This document shows, in pieces, positions 1 through 5,736 of a DNA stretch of 6,699 bases (the stretch's first letter is position 1; each line of letters starts with the position of its first letter). The stretch covers positions 1 through 6,699 of the forward strand of contig CAMWGZ010000069.1 of the NCBI GenBank assembly GCA_947173915.1. The letters are read 5' to 3'. The DNA comes from an uncultured Alistipes sp. (GTDB lineage: Bacteria; Bacteroidota; Bacteroidia; Bacteroidales; Rikenellaceae). Under the pieces are notes generated by a model. That model was not told the DNA's origin. It made no database searches and worked only from the letters and a program-made list of their open reading frames with translations. The position numbers and the translations under genes are program-made.

Positions 1-180
1 GTTCCCCTCGCTTTCGCTGACCTCGCGGAAGACCCGGTCGAAGGGAGAAATGGCCTGCCTGTTGGCCTCGACCTCGCACCACAGCCGGGACATCGCGGAC
101 GACGACACGACATCGGCATCGAAGCCGAAAAGCGCCGAGAGCGTCAAAAGCAGATAGCAGACAAGTATCTTCATCCTCAT
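1..180 (-). CDS. Exported protein, N-terminal fragment; possible SLT-type lytic transglycosylase
   Basis: An open frame reads leftward from ATG at 180 (a second in-frame ATG two codons on, at 174, is equally possible) and leaves the window after 60 codons with no stop. Residues 1-20 are basic and then hydrophobic (MRMKILVCYLLLTLSALFGF), as in a Sec signal peptide or membrane anchor. The visible end, about residues 45-60 (SPFDRVFREVSESEGN), resembles the stretch that in Bacteroidetes lytic transglycosylases comes just before the catalytic 'DWRLL...ESRF' segment. Such enzymes cleave the MurNAc-GlcNAc bond of peptidoglycan in the periplasm. The catalytic glutamate would lie outside the window, so the family is an inference from a short stretch. 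The frame begins 27 bases after the stop of the porin gene on the same strand, so it is probably the next gene of that operon. The existence of the gene is fairly secure; the product name is not. Confidence 0.6.
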   Translation of the reverse strand, partial: MRMKILVCYLLLTLSALFGFDADVVSSSAMSRLWCEVEANRQAISPFDRVFREVSESEGN

Positions 181-207
181 AGGCCCGCGTGTTCGTTCCG
201 CCGCATA

Positions 208-2343
208 TCAGTCGTAGAATCCCCAGGAGATGCCCATCTTGAACATGCCCGGATTGAGCGGATACTTGGCGATTGCAAAATACTCGCCGTTTCCGAACCA
301 GTGCCAGTTGATATGCTGGTATTTCAGGAAAATACGCATCCGCTTCCATTTGCCCATCAGGAAGAGGTCCAGGTAGGGATAGTTGCCCATCCGCACCTCC
401 CGCTGGTTGAAGAACCGGGTCAGCGCGGGATTGTATCCGGGAGCGTAATACTTCGTGTTGAACCGTCCGTCCACTCCGAACTGCACCCGCAGCACGTCGC
501 GCACGGCCCAGAACTCATAGTAATAGGAGAGGTAGGCACTGACGGCGGGCAGCGGCACGACCTTGTCGTCGGTGGTCCACTGCACCAGCACCTTGTGGTC
601 CAGATGCAGCCCCGCGACACGGAAATCCTTCCGCGCATAGAGGCTCGTTACGCCGACCGTCCCCGAGTGCTGCCGCTGCTGGCTGTCGCGGTCGTAATAG
701 ATCTTATCGGTCAGCAGCCCCTGCCACACGCCCAGCTCGAAGGCGTAGTCGGGAATGCGGAACGAGACCTCGAAACGGGTCTCCTTCTCCTTGGACAGCG
801 GCTCGCTCCAGACGTAGTGGTTCGAGAAGAGGTGCTCCTGCCAGTAGTCGGGCGAGCGGGTTTCGGTGCGGAAACGCCCCTCGAGAATGAGCGGCCGACG
901 ACGGATGTAGCCCGTCAGCCGCAGCTCGGCACCGATCGAAAGATCGCCCTGACGGTAGGGCGAGGGGTAGAACTTCGCATCGGCCCCCCACGATACGTAC
1001 CTGCGGATCTTGCCGTCGATCGAACCGTAAACGAAATAGCTGTTCCGGCGCACCTTTTCGATTCGTCCGGTCAGCAGACTGCTCAGCCCGAACTGCGAGT
1101 AGGTGTGCGCATCGAGTCCTATGCCGCCGTTGATCGTTCCGATCGCACCGTTGCGGCTCCAGGGCTGCACCTGCACGAACAGGCGGTTCGAGATGACCCG
1201 TTCGTAGAGCGAATCGCGCGTCTCGGCGGGGTTGATGAACCAGTCCTCGTAGTATTCCAGTCCCTCCTGGGGGATGAACTCGCCCGTCTCCGGATCGCGG
1301 TCGAAACGGGGATCGGTATAGGTGCCCCGAACGTCGGTATAGAGCTTGCTCCAGACGTTGTATTCGAAGGAGTGGCCGACGAAGACGACCGGCAGGTCGG
1401 CGATCGAAAAGTCGCGCTCGGTCACGGGAACCAGCGGAATGCCGTAGGACTGCTCGACGAAAAAGGCGTTGTTGCGCAGCATGTTCTGCGCCTTCGACGA
1501 GGTCAGCTTCATCGGCACGCCCCAGGGCTTCTCGTAGGTCGGATCATCGACGGCCCATTCGCCCACCACGCCGCCGTTCTCGCGCGTCTCGATGTGGTTG
1601 TTGATATATCCCGCATGGATCGAGTAGCGTTTGCCCGTATGCGAGACGGCGAACGAGAGGTTGTGGTTCTTGTTGCGCGCCCACTCGTAGAGTCCCTTCG
1701 TTCCCCGCGACCGGTAGTTGAGGTTGAAGCCCGTCGAGGGGGAGATGTTGTGGGCCAGCGTGAGGTCGAAGTGCTCCTCGCGGTAACGTTTCTGCCCCGA
1801 TTCGAGGTAGGAGAAGCGGAAGAACGGACGCTTCAGGTTATAGAAGGGGACGTTCTCCATCCGGTAGGTGTATGCGTCGAACCCCTCGGCGAACGAGAAG
1901 TCCCGATACCCGGGCCGCTCGAAATAGTTGTAGGGAAGCGACACCTGGCCCAGTCCGCCGAGCGCGGCATCCCCCACCCCCTTCTCGTAGAAGGGATAGT
2001 CGATGCGCCAGTTCAGCAGCGTGGTGTCGAGCGGCATGATCTCCACCCGGTTGTAGTCGCGCCGCACGTTCCAGCGGAAGTTGGGAAGCGCCCGGATCGA
2101 GTCGTTGAAGAAGTAGGATTCGAGCGGTTTGCGCACCCGCTCCTTGCGGGCGGTATCCTGCGCGACCGACGGTTCGTCCCCGTCCATGTAGGGGTTGGCC
2201 CCCATCTCCGGGTTCTGGCCGCCGTTGTTCTGGCCCCGCATCAGCGCCCGCGCATCCACCTGCGCCCGCGCCGCCGAGGGCAGCGACACGGCACCGGCCC
2301 CGAGCAACAGCCACAGCAACATCTTCAACACCTTAGCACTCAT
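208..2343 (-). CDS. Putative outer-membrane porin (Bacteroidetes putative-porin family)
   Basis: This 711-residue protein has a clear signal peptide: lysines near the start, a leucine-rich core at about residues 8-17 and a likely signal peptidase I site after SAARA at about 27. Mature residues 28-70 form a polar stretch rich in Gln, Asn and charged residues. From about residue 80 the protein has the alternating aromatic/polar pattern of a large beta-barrel, with many Tyr, Trp, Phe and Arg and few Cys. The region at about 84-143, with a 'PLDTTLLNW' core, a Gly/Leu-rich turn (ALGGLGQ) and a following 'YFERPG', matches the N-terminal signature I associate with the putative porin family of Bacteroidetes. 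It ends in an aromatic strand (MGISWGFYD), as outer-membrane proteins inserted by the Bam machinery often do. The likely role is a channel or structural barrel; the substrate is unknown. The start at 2343 is favoured because the signal peptide follows at once. It lies 36 bases after the pssA stop and 27 bases before the next gene, suggesting co-transcription. Confidence 0.82.
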   Translation of the reverse strand: MSAKVLKMLLWLLLGAGAVSLPSAARAQVDARALMRGQNNGGQNPEMGANPYMDGDEPSVAQDTARKERVRKPLESYFFNDSIRALPNFRWNVRRDYNRVEIMPLDTTLLNWRIDYPFYEKGVGDAALGGLGQVSLPYNYFERPGYRDFSFAEGFDAYTYRMENVPFYNLKRPFFRFSYLESGQKRYREEHFDLTLAHNISPSTGFNLNYRSRGTKGLYEWARNKNHNLSFAVSHTGKRYSIHAGYINNHIETRENGGVVGEWAVDDPTYEKPWGVPMKLTSSKAQNMLRNNAFFVEQSYGIPLVPVTERDFSIADLPVVFVGHSFEYNVWSKLYTDVRGTYTDPRFDRDPETGEFIPQEGLEYYEDWFINPAETRDSLYERVISNRLFVQVQPWSRNGAIGTINGGIGLDAHTYSQFGLSSLLTGRIEKVRRNSYFVYGSIDGKIRRYVSWGADAKFYPSPYRQGDLSIGAELRLTGYIRRRPLILEGRFRTETRSPDYWQEHLFSNHYVWSEPLSKEKETRFEVSFRIPDYAFELGVWQGLLTDKIYYDRDSQQRQHSGTVGVTSLYARKDFRVAGLHLDHKVLVQWTTDDKVVPLPAVSAYLSYYYEFWAVRDVLRVQFGVDGRFNTKYYAPGYNPALTRFFNQREVRMGNYPYLDLFLMGKWKRMRIFLKYQHINWHWFGNGEYFAIAKYPLNPGMFKMGISWGFYD

Positions 2344-2379
2344 CGGATGGGATCTGCAAAATTACGGTAACCATAAAAA

Positions 2380-3099
2380 TCACTTCGCGGCTGCCGCGCC
2401 CTGCGGACAAACCATCCGGCGCACGGCCGAAACCGCGATATAAAGAACGACGACGAGCGGAATCGAGTATGTCCGCAGGCAAATAACCGACAGGGCGCAA
2501 ACCGCCAGAAACAGATAACGCAGCCGGTTGCCCCGCCAGGCGAAGCCGTGGAACTTGAGCGAGAACATCCGCAGCGGGGCGATCATCAGCCCGGCCGAGG
2601 CAAGCGCGACGGCGAGCGTCGCCTCCGCCGGAAGCACCACCTCCCCCCGCTGCCACAGCATGCCGAGCGAAGCGGCCAGCAGCGCCGCGGCGGGCGTGGG
2701 CAGGCCGCAGAACTCGTCGGTCTGGGTATCGTCCACATTGAACTTGGCCAGCCGCAACGCGGCGAAGGCGGCGAAGACGAAGACCAGCAGCCAAACATAG
2801 GAGGAGCCGTGCCACCACAGGGCAGGACCGCCCAGACACATCCGGTAGAGAATGGCCGTCGGAGCCAGCCCCGAGGTAATCATGTCGGCCAGGGAGTCGA
2901 GCTGCACGCCGATGGGGGCCGAGACGCGGAGCATGCGGGCGAAGAAACCGTCCATGAAGTCGAACGCCACGCCCGCCACGATCAGCCAGAAGGCCAGCGT
3001 CAGGTCGTTGTGCATGAATGCCGCGGCAACAGCCAGCGCCCCGCACAACAAATTCATCAAGGTCAATAAATTGGGAACCGTAAAAAGTCGTATCCGCAT
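2380..3099 (-). CDS. pssA: CDP-diacylglycerol--serine O-phosphatidyltransferase (phosphatidylserine synthase)
   Basis: This integral membrane enzyme joins CDP-diacylglycerol and L-serine to give phosphatidylserine and CMP, the step before decarboxylation to phosphatidylethanolamine. From the chosen start the protein has 239 residues. The full CDP-alcohol phosphatidyltransferase signature is present, D-x2-DG-x2-AR-x8-G-x3-D-x3-D, at D47, D50, G51, A54, R55, G64, D68 and D72; these residues bind the metal and CDP-lipid. The N-terminal 'VPNLLTLMNLLCG' (residues 8-20) and the later 'FNVDDTQTDEFCGLPTPAA' (about 120-138) are typical of the Gram-positive/Bacteroidetes-type PssA rather than the soluble E. 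coli type. Several hydrophobic helices follow, at about 101-118, 136-148, 160-175 and 195-225. The frame is open upstream to an ATG at 3141, but a promoter -7 box lies within that extension, so the ATG at 3099 is preferred. Phosphatidylserine decarboxylase is not in the window. First gene of the leftward operon. Confidence 0.92.
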   Translation of the reverse strand: MRIRLFTVPNLLTLMNLLCGALAVAAAFMHNDLTLAFWLIVAGVAFDFMDGFFARMLRVSAPIGVQLDSLADMITSGLAPTAILYRMCLGGPALWWHGSSYVWLLVFVFAAFAALRLAKFNVDDTQTDEFCGLPTPAAALLAASLGMLWQRGEVVLPAEATLAVALASAGLMIAPLRMFSLKFHGFAWRGNRLRYLFLAVCALSVICLRTYSIPLVVVLYIAVSAVRRMVCPQGAAAAK

Positions 3100-3129
3100 A
3101 TTCCGGAGGTTAATTTCGCATATAGGGGA

Positions 3130-3137
3130 CAAATATA
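3130..3137 (-). promoter_or_regulatory. Bacteroidetes-type -7 box for the pssA operon
   Basis: Read on the minus strand this is TATATTTG, a perfect match to the Bacteroidetes housekeeping sigma consensus TAnnTTTG. Transcription would begin about 5-8 bases downstream, near 3123-3125, giving a leader of about 25 bases to the ATG at 3099. No clear -33 TTTG element was found at the usual spacing, so the call rests on the -7 box, its AT-rich setting and its position. Confidence 0.6.
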
Positions 3138-3150
3138 GCAAAAAAATCTT

Positions 3151-3158
3151 TATCTTTG
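3151..3158 (+). promoter_or_regulatory. Bacteroidetes-type -7 box for the guanylyltransferase-murF unit
   Basis: TATCTTTG matches TAnnTTTG exactly and is preceded by an A-rich run and a 'TCTT', as is common in promoters of this phylum. Transcription would begin near 3163-3166, leaving a leader of about 90 bases before the ATG at 3256. A -33 TTTG at the expected spacing is not evident. The box lies only 13 bases from the opposing -7 box on the other strand. Confidence 0.65.
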
Positions 3159-3255
3159 TCTATTCCTCCCTGCCCAGTAGAAGGGAAGACGCTGCGGGGC
3201 AGACTCCGCACCGCCCGGTACCGCCGGAAAATCAAGACAATAAAAAATTCGAAAT

Positions 3256-4332
3256 ATGAATCGACACACCTACTGCATCATCATGGCCGGCGGCATCGGA
3301 AGCCGCTTCTGGCCCAAAAGCCGGCTCTCCCGCCCCAAACAGTTCCTCGACATCCTCGGCACGGGGCGCACCTTCCTGCGCATGACCTACGAGCGGTTCG
3401 CCGGCATCGTGCCGCCCGAGAACTTCATCGTGGCGACCAACGCCCGCTATCGCGAAACGGTGCTCGAACAGCTGCCCGAGCTGACTCCGGAGCAGGTTCT
3501 CTGCGAGCCGGTCGGCCGCAACACGGCCCCCTGCATCTGCTACGCCGCCCACCGGCTCCGCAAGAGCGATCCCGAGGCCCGGATGATCGTCACGCCGGCC
3601 GACCACCTGATTCTCAACGAGCAGGAGTTCCGCTCGCTGGTCGGGGAGTGTCTCGACTTCGTGGAGGGACACGCGGCGCTGATGACCGTCGGAATCGAGC
3701 CGACACGCCCCGAGACGGGCTACGGCTACATCCAGGTATCGGACGAGCAGCGGATCAGCAAGGTCAAGAGCTTCACGGAGAAACCGAACGAAGAGCTGGC
3801 CCGCACCTTCATCCAGTGCGGCGAGTTTCTCTGGAATTCGGGCATATTCATCTGGAAAGCGAAGGACATCATCGAGGCGATCCGAACCCACCTGCCCGAA
3901 CACCACGCACTCTTCTCGGCCATCGAACCCGAGCTGAACACCCCCGGCGAGGAGGAGGCCGTCGCCCGCGTCTTCGCCGAATGCCGCGCCATCTCGATCG
4001 ACTACGGTGTGATGGAGCATGCGGACAACGTCTATGTGCGGCGGGGCGACATCGGCTGGAGCGACGTGGGCACCTGGGGGGCCTACTACCGCGAGGCGCG
4101 CAAGGACCGCTACGCCAACGCCAAGCCCGAGAAGGGCTGCTACACCGACGAGAGCACCCGCAGCTGCATCATCTCGCTGCCCCGGAACAAGATCGCCGTC
4201 ATCAACGGACTGCGGGAGTTCATCGTCGTGGACACGGAGGACGTGCTGATGATCTGCCCCCGCAGCGAGGAGCAGCGCATCAAGAAGTTCATCGACGAAG
4301 TGAAATACAACGAGGGAGACAAACACATCTGA
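3256..4332 (+). CDS. manC: Mannose-1-phosphate guanylyltransferase (GDP-mannose pyrophosphorylase)
   Basis: This cytoplasmic enzyme makes GDP-mannose from mannose-1-phosphate and GTP, releasing pyrophosphate. GDP-mannose feeds mannose, and through later steps GDP-fucose, into capsule, O-antigen and glycoprotein glycans. The 358-residue protein is a nucleotidyltransferase of the GT-A-like fold. The pyrophosphorylase signature lies at residues 11-28 (AGGIGSRFWP, then RPK at 26-28, containing R17 and K28). EPVGRNTAP follows at 84-92 and the metal-binding PADH at 114-117. Sugar-phosphate binding is marked by FTEKP at 173-177 and LWNSGIFIW at 192-200, and DIGWSDVGTW lies at 265-274. The protein ends without the C-terminal phosphomannose isomerase domain of the longer bifunctional ManC/AlgA enzymes, so it is the single-domain form. 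The start is supported by the A-rich, non-Shine-Dalgarno leader (AAAAAATTCGAAAT) and the absence of homology-like sequence upstream. It is the first gene of the rightward unit; murF starts 9 bases after its stop. Other sugar-nucleotide specificity is unlikely given these motifs. Confidence 0.92.
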   Translation: MNRHTYCIIMAGGIGSRFWPKSRLSRPKQFLDILGTGRTFLRMTYERFAGIVPPENFIVATNARYRETVLEQLPELTPEQVLCEPVGRNTAPCICYAAHRLRKSDPEARMIVTPADHLILNEQEFRSLVGECLDFVEGHAALMTVGIEPTRPETGYGYIQVSDEQRISKVKSFTEKPNEELARTFIQCGEFLWNSGIFIWKAKDIIEAIRTHLPEHHALFSAIEPELNTPGEEEAVARVFAECRAISIDYGVMEHADNVYVRRGDIGWSDVGTWGAYYREARKDRYANAKPEKGCYTDESTRSCIISLPRNKIAVINGLREFIVVDTEDVLMICPRSEEQRIKKFIDEVKYNEGDKHI

Positions 4333-4341
4333 CCATCCGCC

Positions 4342-5607
4342 ATGACCGCAAACGAACTGCTCGAAATCTATCTGCGCCACCCGCGCGTCTCGACCGACTC
4401 GCGCCGCATCGAGCCGGACTCGATCTTCTTCGCGCTGCACGGCACCTCGTTCGACGGCAACCGCTTCGCCTGCGAGGCGCTGGCTAAGGGGGCCGCACGG
4501 GCCGTCGTGGACGATCCCTCGCTCGCGGCCGCCCATCCCGAGGCGGCCGACCGGCTCATCCTCGTGGAGGACACCCTCGTGGCACTCCAGGAGCTGGCCC
4601 GCGCCTACCGCCGCCGGCTGGGGATTCCGATCCTCGCCATAACGGGCAGCAACGGCAAGACGACCACCAAGGAGCTGGTCAGCCGGGTGCTGGCCGAAAA
4701 GTACGCGGTGTACGCCACCCGGGGCAACCTCAACAACCACATCGGCGTGCCGCTGACCCTGCTGGCGATGGGGAGCCGGACGCAGTTCGGGGTGGTCGAG
4801 ATGGGGGCAAGCGCCTGCGGGGAGATCGCCCTGCTCTGCTCGATCGCCGAGCCGGACTGCGGGATCATCACCAACGTCGGCCGCGCCCACCTCGAAGGGT
4901 TCGGAGGTCCCGAAGGCATCCGGCGCGGCAAGGGCGAGCTGTTCGACAGCCTGAACGCCCGGGGCGGCCGCGCCTTCGTCCGGCTCGAGGACACGACGCT
5001 GCTGGCAATGGCACAGGAGCGTCCGGCGCTCGCGGCCACCCGCTACCCGACCGCCTCGGCCGACGGCATGGAGCACCGGCTCGAGGGGGACTACAACCGC
5101 TTCAACGTGGCGGCGGCCGCCGCCATCGGCCGCCACTTCGGCATCGACGAGGAGTCGATCCGCCGCGCAATCGCCTCCTACCGGCCGGACAACCACCGCT
5201 CGCAGCGCGTCGCCACCGGCCGCAACACACTGATTCTCGACTGCTACAACGCCAACCCGTCGAGTATGGAGGCCTCGATCCGCAACTTCGCCGCAGAACC
5301 GACGCACCCGCACAAGGAGAAGGTGCTGATCCTCGGCGATATGCTCGAACTGGGCCGTTGGTCCGAAGAGGAGCACCGCCGCATCATCGCCCTGGCCGCC
5401 TCGACCGCCGGAGCGCGGCTGCTGCTGGTCGGCCCGCACTTCGCGGCAGTCTGCGCCGACACCTCGCCCCGCCCCGCCCGGACGGAACTCTTCGCCTCGC
5501 GGGAGGAGCTGGCCCGGGCGCTCGCACAAAACCCGATACGCGACGCGCTGATTCTCATCAAAGGGTCGCACGGCATCGGACTGGAACAGCTGACCGGCCT
5601 GTTGTAA
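4342..5607 (+). CDS. murF: UDP-N-acetylmuramoyl-tripeptide--D-alanyl-D-alanine ligase
   Basis: This last cytoplasmic Mur ligase uses ATP to add D-Ala-D-Ala to the UDP-MurNAc-tripeptide, giving the pentapeptide precursor that MraY attaches to lipid. The protein has 421 residues, near the usual length, and all three Mur ligase domains. The N-terminal substrate domain (about 1-92) includes 'STDSRRIEPDSIFFALHG' at 17-34. The central ATPase domain has the P-loop TGSNGKTTTKE at 101-111, GNLNNHIGVPLTLL at 128-141, the VEMGAS segment at 152-157 with its metal-binding glutamate, and ITNVGRAHLEGFG at 176-188. The C-terminal domain begins near 284 and has LILDCYNANPSSMEAS at 297-312, ILGDMLELG at 330-338 and IKGSHGIGLE at 406-415. 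The 'DCYNANPSSM' form is characteristic of MurF rather than MurC, MurD or MurE. It begins 9 bases after the guanylyltransferase stop with no Shine-Dalgarno sequence, so it is probably co-transcribed with it. It lies apart from any visible division and cell-wall (dcw) cluster gene. Confidence 0.95.
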   Translation: MTANELLEIYLRHPRVSTDSRRIEPDSIFFALHGTSFDGNRFACEALAKGAARAVVDDPSLAAAHPEAADRLILVEDTLVALQELARAYRRRLGIPILAITGSNGKTTTKELVSRVLAEKYAVYATRGNLNNHIGVPLTLLAMGSRTQFGVVEMGASACGEIALLCSIAEPDCGIITNVGRAHLEGFGGPEGIRRGKGELFDSLNARGGRAFVRLEDTTLLAMAQERPALAATRYPTASADGMEHRLEGDYNRFNVAAAAAIGRHFGIDEESIRRAIASYRPDNHRSQRVATGRNTLILDCYNANPSSMEASIRNFAAEPTHPHKEKVLILGDMLELGRWSEEEHRRIIALAASTAGARLLLVGPHFAAVCADTSPRPARTELFASREELARALAQNPIRDALILIKGSHGIGLEQLTGLL

Positions 5608-5736
5608 GCGCGCGCTGCAGAATCCGGCTGCGCAAAACCGACGGGCAGGGAGAGCCGCGCACGAAAACAGACATTACCCGTATGAAACAACGACGGTCGG
5701 TGCCCTCGCTTCCGGCCGACATAAAACAGCAAAGTC

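Noticed and set aside
301..2370. A 689-codon open frame on the plus strand opposite the porin gene
   Set aside because: The opposite strand encodes a signal peptide followed by a coherent beta-barrel pattern. The plus-strand translation is low in complexity (His, Val, Arg, Pro-rich) and has no signal peptide or domain.
3100..3141. An N-terminal extension of PssA by 14 residues to the ATG at 3141
   Set aside because: The TATATTTG box at 3130-3137 lies inside it, so a transcript from that promoter would not include the upstream ATG. The extension also lacks family-like sequence.
3156..4487. A 443-codon plus-strand frame overlapping the guanylyltransferase
   Set aside because: It is a shifted reading of the same DNA, very rich in Arg, Pro and His. 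The frame starting at 3256 carries all the nucleotidyltransferase motifs.
3232..5571. A 779-codon open frame on the minus strand opposite the guanylyltransferase and murF genes
   Set aside because: It runs exactly antisense to two well-supported genes with full motif sets, and its translation is rich in Arg, Val, Gly and Ala with no recognisable domain. GC-rich third positions remove stop codons from such frames.
5608..5640. A possible terminator hairpin just after murF (GCAG at 5617-5620 with CTGC at 5628-5631)
   Set aside because: The stem is only 4-5 pairs and no T-run follows, so it is not convincing as an intrinsic terminator.
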